A DNA stretch of 39,699 nucleotides from Marinitenerispora sediminis (GTDB taxonomy: Bacteria; Actinomycetota; Actinomycetes; Streptosporangiales; Streptosporangiaceae): assembly GCF_003336425.1 (NCBI RefSeq), contig NZ_QEIO01000050.1:1-39699 (forward strand), given 5' to 3'. This document shows, in pieces, positions 19,165-27,508 of this stretch. Under the pieces are notes generated by a model. That model was given only the letters and a program-made list of their open reading frames with translations, made no database searches and was not told where the DNA came from. Numbering within the stretch: the first letter of the stretch is position 1; each line of letters begins with the position of its first letter. The translations under genes were made by a program, and so were the position numbers.

Positions 19165-20169
19165 GTGAGCGGTGCTGTCCCGAGCGGTTTCCTCGCTCTG
19201 CCGAGTATCGACCAGGCCCTCGCCCGGGAGGTCCAGGCGGGACTGGATCGCGTCGAGAAGCTGCTGCGGGATACCGTCGACGCCAGCGACCCGCTGCTGG
19301 CGGACGCCGCCGGCCACCTGCTCTCCGCCGGCGGGAAGCGGTTCCGCGCGACCCTCGTCCTGCTCGCCGCGCGCTTCGGCGACCCCGCGAACCCGGACAT
19401 CATCCCGGCCGCGGCGGTGGTCGAGCTCACGCACGTCGCCACCCTGTACCACGACGACGTCATGGACGAGGCCGAACTGCGGCGCGGCGAGCCCAGCGCC
19501 AACACGCGGTGGGGCAATTCCATCGCCATCCTGACCGGCGACTACGTCGTGGCGCGCGCCTCGGAGATGCTCGCCGACCTCGGCGCCGACGCGGTCCGGC
19601 TGCAGTCGCGCACCTTCGCCCGCCTGGTGCAGGGGCAGATCCTGGAGACGGCCGGACCGACCGCGGGCGCCGACCCGCTGGAGCACTACCTGCGGGTCAT
19701 CGCCGACAAGACCGCCTCCCTGATCGCCACCTCGGCCCGGTTCGGCGCCATGTTCGGCGGCGCCGACGAGCGGGTCGTCGAGACCATCACCCGGGCCGGC
19801 GAGGCGCTCGGCATGGCCTTCCAGCTCTCCGACGACATCCTGGACGTCACCAGCGAGACCGCCGACTCCGGCAAGACCCCCGGCACCGACCTGCGCGAGG
19901 GCGTGCTCACGCTGCCGATGTTCTACGCGCTGCGCGGAACCGAGCCGGAGCACGCCCGGCTGCGCGAGCTGCTGGGGCGCCCGCTGGACGACGCCGAGGC
20001 TGAGGAGGCGCTGCTCCTGCTGCGGGCGCACCCGGCCATGGAGACCGCCCGCGGCGACCTGCGGGCGTGGGCGGACCGGGCGCGCGCCGAGCTCGCCACG
20101 CTGCCCGAGGGCGAGCCGCGGCACGCCTTCGAGGCGCTCTGCGACTACGTGGTGCGCCGGTCCGGCTGA
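19165..20169 (+). CDS. Polyprenyl diphosphate synthase (trans, heptaprenyl/GrcC type)
   Basis: The 334-aa enzyme adds isopentenyl units to an allylic diphosphate to build a long all-trans chain, probably the menaquinone tail. The substrate-binding and first Asp-rich motifs are GGKRFRATLVLLAARFG and YHDDVMDEAELRRG; the second Asp-rich motif is QLSDDILDVTSET, followed by GKTPGTDLREGVLTLPM. GTG 19165 has GGAG 6 nt upstream; GTG 19153 is in frame but has no ribosome site. The place at the end of menG-menJ-nuo supports a quinone role. Chain length cannot be read reliably. Confidence 0.9.
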   Translation: MSGAVPSGFLALPSIDQALAREVQAGLDRVEKLLRDTVDASDPLLADAAGHLLSAGGKRFRATLVLLAARFGDPANPDIIPAAAVVELTHVATLYHDDVMDEAELRRGEPSANTRWGNSIAILTGDYVVARASEMLADLGADAVRLQSRTFARLVQGQILETAGPTAGADPLEHYLRVIADKTASLIATSARFGAMFGGADERVVETITRAGEALGMAFQLSDDILDVTSETADSGKTPGTDLREGVLTLPMFYALRGTEPEHARLRELLGRPLDDAEAEEALLLLRAHPAMETARGDLRAWADRARAELATLPEGEPRHAFEALCDYVVRRSG

Positions 20170-20389
20170 GCACCACCCGCCCTCCGCTCCCGGCTCCCTG
20201 CCTTACGCGGGTGCCGCCCCCTCGGGGGAGGGTCATGCGCCGATCCAGATTCGGTACACGGCGGGTAAGGCCCGCATTCCGCCTGCCCGACCGGGTAGGC
20301 CGGAACTGGAACTGGGCAACGGGGTGCGTGCGGTCCGGGCTCGCGGCCCGCGCTCGGTGATGAACCGACATCGGGGGGAGTGATCCGCC

Positions 20390-21217
20390 GTGGCACCGCA
20401 GCTGGGAGCGCAGCGACTCATCGGTCACCGACTGCTGGACCGGCAGGGGAACAGCGTCGGGAAGATCGGCCAGGTCTACTTCGACGACCAGACGGACGCC
20501 CCGAAGTGGGTCACGGTGCGCTCGGGCTTCCTCGGGACCCGTGAGAACTTCGTGCCGCTGCAGGGCGCGCGGACCGTGCAGAACGACCTCCAGGTGCCGT
20601 TCGACAAGGACACCATCCGGCGCGCGCCGAGCTTCGACATCGACCAGCACATCTCGGTGGAGCAGGAGGACCGCGTCTACCAGCACTACGGTCTGCAGCC
20701 CGAGGTCCCGGGGCAGCGGTCGGCCGCCATGCGCGAGAGCTGGGGAGCGCCGGGCCCGGGACCGGTGCCGCCCGAGGCACTGCGCGAGCCCGAGGGGATG
20801 CCGGAGTCCGACGACGTCACCGACGTCGCGGCCCCGGCGGAGGCCGCGGGGGCCGAACCGCCGCCGACCGAGCCGGGGCCGGAGCGGTCGTCGCTGGCGC
20901 ACGAGGCGATCCGCGAGAGCTTCGACGAGGAGGTCCCCGAGGGCTACATGGTGGCGGAGGAGTCCCCCGCGGAGGAGGGGCACGCGCGATTCACCGGGGG
21001 ACCGGGCGGCGCGGAGGCGCCGCAGCCGCCGCGTCCGCGCGGTGAGATGCGCGACGCGGCGCCCCGGGGCAGCGCCTACCGCAAGCCGGGCCCGCGCGCG
21101 TACGGCCGCCGCGACCCGGGCGGGCACGGCTACGGCCACCCGGAGGCGGGCGAGGGCGGCGCGGCCGAGCGGCGCGGTCCCGACGACACGGGGTGGCCGC
21201 CGCCGTCGGGCGTCTGA
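20390..21217 (+). CDS. PRC-barrel domain protein with disordered tail
   Basis: The 275-aa protein of unknown role starts with a PRC-barrel domain at about residues 1-110 (LIGHRLLDRQGNSVGKIGQVYFDDQTDAPKW, then FVPLQGARTV). This is the fold found in photosynthetic reaction centre subunit H and RimM and common in actinobacterial stress proteins. Residues 115-275 are acidic then Pro/Gly/Arg-rich and probably disordered. The DUF2382 domain often fused to PRC barrels is missing. GTG start with GGGGGGAGTGA upstream. It is a single gene closed by a strong terminator. Confidence 0.82.
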   Translation: MAPQLGAQRLIGHRLLDRQGNSVGKIGQVYFDDQTDAPKWVTVRSGFLGTRENFVPLQGARTVQNDLQVPFDKDTIRRAPSFDIDQHISVEQEDRVYQHYGLQPEVPGQRSAAMRESWGAPGPGPVPPEALREPEGMPESDDVTDVAAPAEAAGAEPPPTEPGPERSSLAHEAIRESFDEEVPEGYMVAEESPAEEGHARFTGGPGGAEAPQPPRPRGEMRDAAPRGSAYRKPGPRAYGRRDPGGHGYGHPEAGEGGAAERRGPDDTGWPPPSGV

Positions 21218-21229
21218 GGGCACGGACAA

Positions 21230-21265
21230 GCCGGCGGGCCGGAGGGGATCCTCCGGCCCGCCGGC
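21230..21265. terminator. Bidirectional terminator, 16-bp stem
   Basis: Perfect 16-nt arms (21230-21245 and 21250-21265) surround the 4-nt loop GGAT between two converging genes. It would stop transcripts from both sides. Confidence 0.8.
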
Positions 21266-21293
21266 ATGGGAGGCCGCAGCGGGCGCTCCGCCG

Positions 21294-22277
21294 CTAGGGC
21301 CGGTCGGCGGTGCAGGCCGCGGGGACGGGCGCCTCGGCGGCCGGCCCGGTTGCCGCGGCCGGTGCCGGGCGCTCCGCGCGGTCGCGGGAGCCCCGGCGGG
21401 CGGCGATCGCGAGGTCCGCCGCGAACACCATGAGGGCCACCCAGACGAACCCGAAGCCGACCCAGCGGCTCACCGGCATCTCCTCGCCGTACACCAGCCA
21501 GCCGATCAGGAACTGCAGGACCGGGGCGATGAACTGCAGCAGCCCGAGCACGCTCAGCGGAATGCGGAACGCGGCGGCCCCGAAGCACAGCAGCGGGACC
21601 GCGGTGACCAGCCCGGAGCCCACGAGGAGTACCGTGTGGGCGGCCGACACCTGGCCGAACGTCCCGCCGCCCGCGGCGTGCAGCAGCAGCGCGTAGCCGA
21701 GCGCGGGCAGGAACATCACCATCGTCTCGACGGTGAGGCTCTCCACCCCGTCGAGGCGGACGAACTTCTTCAGCACGCCGTAGCCGGCGAACGTCAGCGC
21801 CATCCCGAGCGCCATCCACGGCGGCGCGCCGTAGTCGAAGGTGAGCACGACCACCGCCACCGCCCCGAGCGCGACGGCGGCCCACTGGGCGCGCCGCAGC
21901 CGCTCCGAGAACACGAGGACGCCGAGCGTCACGCTGACCAGCGGGTTGATGAAGTAGCCGAGAGCGGCCTGGAGGGTATGGCCGCTGTTGACCGTGTAGA
22001 TGAACAGGCCCCAGTTGGCGGTGATGACCAGGGCGGCCGCGGTGAGCAGCAGCAGCTGCCGGGGGCTGCGCAGCACGGCGGCGAACCAGCGCCAGTGCCG
22101 GCGCAGGGCCAGGATGCCCAGGACGGTGAGCAGCGACCACATCATGCGGTGCGCCAGGATCTCGACCGCCCCGGACGGGGCGAGGAGCGGCCAGTACAGG
22201 GGGAACAGGCCCCACATCAGGTAGGCGCCGGCACCGTAGAGCACGCCGCGGTTGGAATCAGCCACGACGTTTAGCAT
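21294..22277 (-). CDS. rarD: RarD-like EamA/DMT-family transporter
   Basis: The 327-aa inner-membrane protein belongs to the drug/metabolite transporter superfamily, RarD branch. RarD-type N-terminal sequence NRGVLYGAGAYLMWGLFPLYW is followed by about ten hydrophobic helices, with LGYFINPLVSVTLGVLVFSERL and LQFIAPVLQFLIGWLVYGEEM as the two conserved repeats. Substrate is unknown; the name comes from a chloramphenicol-sensitivity annotation. The Ala/Pro-rich last 35 residues are cytoplasmic tail. AAAGG lies 6 nt before ATG 22277. Its promoter region is very AT-rich for this genome. Confidence 0.88.
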   Translation of the reverse strand: MLNVVADSNRGVLYGAGAYLMWGLFPLYWPLLAPSGAVEILAHRMMWSLLTVLGILALRRHWRWFAAVLRSPRQLLLLTAAALVITANWGLFIYTVNSGHTLQAALGYFINPLVSVTLGVLVFSERLRRAQWAAVALGAVAVVVLTFDYGAPPWMALGMALTFAGYGVLKKFVRLDGVESLTVETMVMFLPALGYALLLHAAGGGTFGQVSAAHTVLLVGSGLVTAVPLLCFGAAAFRIPLSVLGLLQFIAPVLQFLIGWLVYGEEMPVSRWVGFGFVWVALMVFAADLAIAARRGSRDRAERPAPAAATGPAAEAPVPAACTADRP

Positions 22278-22280
22278 ATG

Positions 22281-22320
22281 ACACCTTTTGTAGAGTTAAA
22301 GTGTAGATTTTCTTAACGAC
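22281..22320 (-). promoter_or_regulatory. AT-rich promoter/operator region of rarD
   Basis: About 40 nt of roughly 65-70% AT in a genome of over 70% GC. On the minus strand TACACT (22305-22300) is a plausible -10, followed by AAAGG and the start. TGTAGA occurs twice in direct orientation on the plus strand (22289-22294 and 22302-22307). ACACcTTT (22281-22288) and AAAGTGT (22298-22304) form an imperfect dyad over the start region. The pattern suggests an operator, but the regulator is not known. Confidence 0.45.
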
Positions 22321-22330
22321 GGCATTTAGC

Positions 22331-22591
22331 GGGGCCGAACCCGCCGTCCCGGGCCCGGCCGGACGGGGACCGCGCGCTGCCGTGTCCCGGTCCAGCGGGC
22401 CTCTGCCAGGACGGCGGTGGCAGGGACCGCGGCGCGGAAAGCGGAGCGGCCGCGCTCCCGGCGCGACGACCGTGAGGTTCGGCCAGTCCCTGGCTCCGGT
22501 CCGAGCCGAAGGGGCCGATGACCTCGCCGCCGTCAACCCGGACCCGGGCGAGTAGGCTCCACGCGTGCCGGAACGGGTCCGGCCCGTGCGG
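22331..22591. other. No gene seen
   Basis: This stretch between the rarD promoter and a decayed cupin gene has no frame with a recognisable protein. TAGGCT at 22553-22558 lies 6 nt before a GTG at 22565 and may be the leftover promoter of the cupin gene. A weak hairpin CTGCCA/TGGCAG is at about 22405-22425. Confidence 0.4.
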
Positions 22592-22814
22592 CCCCCCTTG
22601 TCTCGTCGTCGACCTTGCGCGAGCCGGAGGGGGAGCGCACGGTCCGGCTCCCCCGGGGCGCGGCCTTCACCGTCCCCCGGGGCACGGAGCACAAGCCGCA
22701 CACCGCCACCGGCGCCGCATGTTCGAGCTCACGGGCACACCCCCGGTCGGTGACCGCCACGGCGAGATCCCCGACCACGTCGACGCCACCACCGGGCACA
22801 CGCTCGAATCCTGA
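22592..22814 (+). pseudogene. Decayed cupin-domain protein, C-terminal part
   Basis: Read across three frames, the stretch encodes pieces of a small cupin in correct order: LVVDLA (frame of 22518), then REPEGERTVRLPRGAAFTVP and RGTEHKPHTATGAA (frame of 22615), then MFELTGTPPVGDRHGEIPDH (back to the frame of 22518) and a stop at 22812-22814. Frame changes fall near 22613 and 22718, each consistent with a small deletion. The N-terminal half, with the first metal-binding His motif, is absent. The product cannot be functional. Confidence 0.65.
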
Positions 22815-22853
22815 CCGGCTCGCCTCGTCCCCACGGGACCGCCGGGGTGGGTC

Positions 22854-25190
22854 TCACGGCGCGAGGGAGAAGTAGGACTCCTCTTCCTGGCGGAAGTGCA
22901 GCCGGAGCACGGAGTGCAGTCCGTACAGGCAGGACCGCAGGTCGTCGAGTTGTTCCGGCACCAGCCCGCCGGCGCTGTCGGCCCATCGGAGATGGGCCCC
23001 GATCCGGTTGGCGAGCCGGTCGATCTCGGCGTGCGCGCGGCTCATGGTCGCGGTCGCCTCCGGTCCTCCCAGTGACGCGGCGAGCGCCGGGTACAGCTCG
23101 CGCTCCTCGGCGTGCTCGTGCGGCAACACCCGCTCGGTCAGCATCCGGTCGACGTTGCGCACCGCTGCCAGGGCACGCGGCCCGTGTTCCGCCGCCAACA
23201 GGCCGGCGGCATCACGGACCGCGTCGAGGTCGTCGGCGAGCCGCTCGTGCTCGGCGGCGAAGCGGTGGAGCAGATGCGTGGTATCGGCTTCCAGCGACGG
23301 ACGGGCTCCGCGCCCGGGCAGCAGGGCGCGCAGCGCGTTGACGATCACCGCAACGTCGATCGCCTCCTGCACCAGCGCACCGGGGGCGGGAGGTAGCCAG
23401 CCCAGCAGCGCGGCCACCATGGCGAGCAGGGACAGCGCCATGCCCCCCGCGGCCGACTGCACGGCGATGCGGCGGGCGCGCACCGCGATCTCCATCGTGT
23501 CGGCGATCCGGTCCACCCGGTCGGTGGTGAGCACGACATCGGCGGCCTCGGAGGAGGCGGTGGAACCGCGTGCACCCATCGCGACGCCGACGTCGGCGGC
23601 GGCGAGGGCCGGCGCGTCGTTGATGCCGTCGCCCACCATCACGGTCACCGCCCGCCCGGATTCGGCGCGGACCGCCGCGACCTTGTCGGCGGGTGTCTGC
23701 TCGGCCCGCACGCCGTCCAGCCCGACCACCGCCGCTACCTCGCGCGCGGGTTCGGGGCGGTCGCCGGTGAGCATCAGCAGGCGCGACACGCCGGCCTCAC
23801 GTAGCCGCCGCAGGGTGCGCGGCGCCTCGGGGCGGAGAGGATCCCGCAGCAGGATCGCGCCTGTCAGCGCCCCGTCGACGGTGAGCCAGACGATGGCGGC
23901 GTCGTCGAGAAGCGCGCGGTTCTCGGCCGAGCGGGCCCAGCCCGGCCGGGCGTCCGCGGGCACCGTCGTCCTGCCCACGGTGACGTACCGGCCGTCGAGG
24001 CGGCCGCGTACGCCGCTTCCGGGCTCCTCGACCACCCCATCCGCCGGGAGCGTCACCAGACCGCGGGCCCGCGCCTCGGTGACGATCGCCTCGGCGAGGA
24101 CGTGGGCGGACATCTGGTCCAGGGACGCGGCCAGCGACAGCACCTCGGTCCCCGACCTGCCGGGCGCCGGGATGATGTGACGGACGCGCGGCCGCCCGAC
24201 GGTGAGCGTTCCGGTCTTGTCCAGCAGCAGGGTGCGGGCGCGCCCCAGACGCTCCAACGCTCCACCGTCGCGTACGACGACGCCTTGGCGGGCCGCCCTC
24301 GACAGCCCGGACACCACCGCGACCGGGGCGGCCAGCAAGAGCGGGCACGGGGTCGCCACGACCAGCACCGCCACCGCCCGAATCGCGGAGCCGCCGACCA
24401 ACCACGCGATCCCGGCCACCGCCAGGGACAGCGGCAGGAACCACGCGGCGTACCGCTCGGCGAGCCGGACCACCGGCGCGCGCTGGGCGCCGGCCTGTTC
24501 GGCGAGCCGCACGATGTGGGCGTAGGTGCTGTCGGCGGCGGTGGCGGTCGCCTCGATGTCGAAGGCGCCTCCGGCGTTGACCACACCGCTGCGCACGGGT
24601 TCGCCCACGCCCCGTTCGACCGGTGTGGGCTCCCCGGTGAGCGCCGACTCATCCAGCATCGCCGGTCCGGTGAGCACGCGGCCGTCCACCGCGACGACCT
24701 CGCCCGAGCCGGTCACGAGCACGTCCCCGACGCGGGCATCAGCGAGCGCGATGACATCCACCCGACCGCCCGTGCGGCGGCGGGCGAACCGGGGGGCGCG
24801 TTCCAGCAGAGCCCGAAGGTCGCGCGCGGCACGGCGGCCGGCCGCAGCCTCCAGGGTCCGGCCGCTAGCCAGCATCACAGCGATGAGGCAGCCCGCCACG
24901 TACTCGCCGACCGCCAAGGTCCCGGCCAAGGCCAGTACCGCGATCAGGTCGACACCGGCTCGTCTCCGGCGCAGCGCCGCCACGACCCACGCGAGCGCGG
25001 GAACGACGGCCACGAGGGTCCCCGCCGCCCAGCACACGTCGGCCACAACCCGCTGCCCGGAGAACCAGAACGCGGCGCCCCCCACCAGAGCGGCGACCGT
25101 CACCACCAGCAGCGCGGGTTCGAGCCGGCGTCGGAGGCGAGCGTGTGCGTCGGCGCTCCGAACCGGCACCGAGGTCGCGGTATCGGCCAT
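22854..25190 (-). CDS. P1B-type metal ATPase with C-terminal hemerythrin-like domain
   Basis: The 778-aa membrane pump has TGE at 185-187, the metal-site motif TPCP at 280-283, the phosphorylated Asp in DKTGT (324-328) and GDGIND at 520-525. The usual SxHP is SAHV (361-364). Residues 635-778 form a hemerythrin-like di-iron domain: His648, HxxxE at 691-695, His720, and His759 with HFRQEE at 765-770. TPCP plus a C-terminal hemerythrin domain defines the P1B-5 group, where Nia of Sinorhizobium exports nickel and iron. No N-terminal metal-binding domain is seen. ATG 25190 has GGAG upstream. Substrate iron or nickel is by analogy. Confidence 0.88.
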   Translation of the reverse strand: MADTATSVPVRSADAHARLRRRLEPALLVVTVAALVGGAAFWFSGQRVVADVCWAAGTLVAVVPALAWVVAALRRRRAGVDLIAVLALAGTLAVGEYVAGCLIAVMLASGRTLEAAAGRRAARDLRALLERAPRFARRRTGGRVDVIALADARVGDVLVTGSGEVVAVDGRVLTGPAMLDESALTGEPTPVERGVGEPVRSGVVNAGGAFDIEATATAADSTYAHIVRLAEQAGAQRAPVVRLAERYAAWFLPLSLAVAGIAWLVGGSAIRAVAVLVVATPCPLLLAAPVAVVSGLSRAARQGVVVRDGGALERLGRARTLLLDKTGTLTVGRPRVRHIIPAPGRSGTEVLSLAASLDQMSAHVLAEAIVTEARARGLVTLPADGVVEEPGSGVRGRLDGRYVTVGRTTVPADARPGWARSAENRALLDDAAIVWLTVDGALTGAILLRDPLRPEAPRTLRRLREAGVSRLLMLTGDRPEPAREVAAVVGLDGVRAEQTPADKVAAVRAESGRAVTVMVGDGINDAPALAAADVGVAMGARGSTASSEAADVVLTTDRVDRIADTMEIAVRARRIAVQSAAGGMALSLLAMVAALLGWLPPAPGALVQEAIDVAVIVNALRALLPGRGARPSLEADTTHLLHRFAAEHERLADDLDAVRDAAGLLAAEHGPRALAAVRNVDRMLTERVLPHEHAEERELYPALAASLGGPEATATMSRAHAEIDRLANRIGAHLRWADSAGGLVPEQLDDLRSCLYGLHSVLRLHFRQEEESYFSLAP

Positions 25191-25372
25191 GAGGGGCTCC
25201 TACCCCGATGTTCCCGCATGCCGCGGGGGCTACCGCCGTGCCTTCGCCGTCAAGAGTGGGCGGGGGCGGCCGCCCGTTGGCGCTCGTGCTGGTCGAACGG
25301 CCTTCGGCCGGGTGGCGCTCTCCACGGCCCTCCTCTGGGCGCTGGGGGAGTGACTGTCGGACCGGCGGTCCG

Positions 25373-25565
25373 CCGTCGCGCGACAGAGATGATGATGAGC
25401 TTCGCCGTACACCGCCCTCCTCCAGCGCCCCGGTGGCGCCTTGGCGACCTCGGCCAGCGAGTGCGCCCGGTCGACCACTGGCAGGTCTCGCCGTCCTCCA
25501 CCAGGCGGGCGAGGTCCGCTCACAGCACGCCGCCGGGATGGCCGCGGAAGAACCGCACCCCGCCG
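25373..25565 (-). pseudogene. C-terminal remnant of a zinc-type alcohol dehydrogenase/quinone oxidoreductase
   Basis: Minus-strand pieces in different frames line up with the end of this family: [11 protein letters not shown] (near 25550), LARLVEDGE (near 25500), [17 protein letters not shown], then GALEEGGV and [10 protein letters not shown] (25402-25373). Each piece is a good match to the tail [22 protein letters not shown] of the family, but single-base indels break the frame at least three times. The catalytic and Rossmann parts are gone. The identification rests on pattern memory of the family tail. Confidence 0.5.
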
Positions 25566-25673
25566 CGACCTCGGCACACGCCGCCCAGCGACCGGATCGA
25601 GGTGGCCCCGGACCCCGTGCGGAGGACGGGGCTGCCCACCGCTCCCGCGCTGGGCCCGCGCACCCGGCGCGGA

Positions 25674-25679
25674 TAGCCT
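25674..25679 (+). promoter_or_regulatory. -10 box of msrA
   Basis: TAGCCT lies exactly 6 nt before the msrA ATG, which predicts a transcript starting at or one base from the start codon. The GGAG in the gap would then lie before the transcript start. Confidence 0.4.
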
Positions 25680-25685
25680 GGAGCC

Positions 25686-26378
<693 letters not shown>

Positions 26379-26393
26379 CCGGGACCGCTGAGG

Positions 26394-26424
26394 CCTCCGG
26401 GTGGCGGTGCGGCCTACCCGGAGG
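26394..26424. terminator. Hairpin after msrA
   Basis: CCTCCGGGT (26394-26402) and ACCCGGAGG (26416-26424) pair over a 13-nt loop and are followed by TCTCGTTCTT on the plus strand. The right arm starts inside the stop codon of the GntR remnant on the other strand. Confidence 0.6.
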
Positions 26425-26548
26425 TCTCGTTCTTGTCCTGGGCCACGAAGGAACCCATGCCCGGGGTGGTGACGATGAGGCCGTCTTCGCGGAGCTCGGC
26501 GGTCACCTTGTGGAGGGCCACGCGGGCGACGCCGACCTCGCCTTCCAT
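26414..26548 (-). pseudogene. GntR-family regulator remnant
   Basis: The 44-codon piece MEGEVGVARVALHKVTAELR then EDGLIVTTPGMGSFVAQ is the end of a GntR winged helix: recognition helix, then wing with G-x-G-x-FV. The start of the DNA-binding domain is missing and there is no effector domain. An in-frame ATG exists at 26548, but the product could not fold as a DNA-binding domain. The coding sequence upstream of 26548 is unrelated. Confidence 0.6.
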
Positions 26549-26610
26549 CACAAGGACATGCGAGGAAAGCCCCGGGGGAGTGAGCGGCGCGGTGTGACGA
26601 CCGGGCGTGG

Positions 26611-26706
26611 TCAGTCGGGCTGGCCCATGGGCCGGATGGTCAGGGTGTTGAGGTCGACGCCCGCCGACTGGTCGAGGGCGAAGCAGACGGCCTCGGCGAT
26701 GGGCTG
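26611..26706 (-). pseudogene. C-terminal remnant of a short-chain dehydrogenase
   Basis: On the minus strand the frame reads QPIAEAVCFALDQSAGVDLN then TLTIRPMGQPD and a stop at 26611-26613. This is the standard end of an SDR oxidoreductase (PxDIAxAVxFALxQP..VDLNTLTIRPM). The Rossmann fold and catalytic Tyr/Lys are absent. The fragment begins abruptly at the same point where the plus-strand MmyB remnant begins. Confidence 0.65.
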
Positions 26707-27365
26707 AGGACGAGCGCACCTACCTGCTCGATCTGGCCAGGGCGGCTCGCCCCGCCCGCCGCACGTCCCACCGCCGCACGGACGTCAGGATCCCGCCGCC
26801 CGTCCAATGGATGGTGGACTCCATGACCATGGCCCCCGCCTTCGTCCGCAACAGCCATTTGGACATCGTCGCGAGCAACGCACTGTGCGGGGCCCTGTAC
26901 TCACCGATGTTCGACAGCGACACCACCGGCGACCGGGGCTGCGCCAATTTCCCCCGTTACTTCTTCCTCGACCCCGGCTCCTCCGACTTCTTCGTCGACT
27001 GGGAGGAAGGCGCCAGGGCCACGGTCGCAGTGCTCCGCGCCGAGGCCGGACGTGCACCTCACGACCGGGTCCTGCGTGAGCTGGTCGGCGAACTGTCCAT
27101 GCTCAGCCCCGACTTCCGCACCATGTGGGCCAGTCACGACGTCCGAATCCGTCACGAAGGCGTCAAGCGGCTGAACCATCCCGAGGTCGGCCGTCTGGAG
27201 ATGACCTTCCGCTCCCTGGACCTGCCGCTGCCGCAACGGGCCGTCCACGACCTGGTCATCTACACGGCCGAGCCGGGCACCCCCTCGGAGGACCGCCTCA
27301 AACTCCTCGCCAGCTGGACAGCACCGCAGGCCTCACCCACGGAACCGATCCGCCCGCCCCGCTGA
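26703..27365 (+). pseudogene. MmyB-like XRE regulator lacking its N-terminal HTH
   Basis: The open frame from 26703 encodes DERTYLLDLARAARPARR, then the MmyB-like ligand-binding domain: PALVRNxxLDIVASNALxxALY-type sequence, FLDPGSSDFFVDWEEGARAT, VAVLRAEAGRAPHDR, ELVGELSMLSPDFRTMWASH and EPGTPSEDRLKLLASW. The domain itself is complete and uninterrupted to a normal stop. The first 75-80 residues of the family, which hold the Xre helix-turn-helix, are missing, and ATG 26811 is only an internal Met with no ribosome site. Expression as a 184-aa ligand-binding protein from 26811 is possible but less likely. Confidence 0.7.
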
Positions 27366-27374
27366 CCCCGCGGA

Positions 27375-27393
27375 GGACGTCGTGATGACGTCC
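27375..27393. terminator. Hairpin after the MmyB remnant
   Basis: GGACGTC and GACGTCC pair over GTGAT. A second dyad, GCCGGCT/AGCCGGC, is at 27448-27466. Either may end transcription before the next gene. Confidence 0.4.
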
Positions 27394-27496
27394 CATCGGG
27401 TGGTCCCCCTGACCTCGCTACCGGCTACACCCAACTCCTGCGGCTGAGCCGGCTGCCGGAGCCGGCGATGCACCGCTTGGTGTCACCCCCTGGCGG

Positions 27497-27502
27497 TACT
27501 CT
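27497..27502 (+). promoter_or_regulatory. -10 box of the DHFR-like gene, leaderless type
   Basis: TACTCT lies 6 nt before ATG 27509 with no ribosome site between. A -35 at the usual distance is not clear; TTGGTG at 27477-27482 is 14 nt away. Confidence 0.35.
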
Positions 27503-27508
27503 CGCGAG

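Noticed and set aside
20302-20340. GGAAC-type extracytoplasmic sigma promoter before the PRC-barrel gene.
   Set aside because: GGAAC occurs twice, but no matching -10 at 16-17 nt could be fixed.
22278-22330. AT-rich block as an attachment site or insertion-sequence end.
   Set aside because: No integrase, transposase, tRNA or target duplication is nearby; position before a start codon fits a promoter better.
22565-22753. GTG-started 62-codon frame with a -10 box before it.
   Set aside because: The protein is Arg/Pro/Ser-rich and runs out of frame through the cupin remnant.
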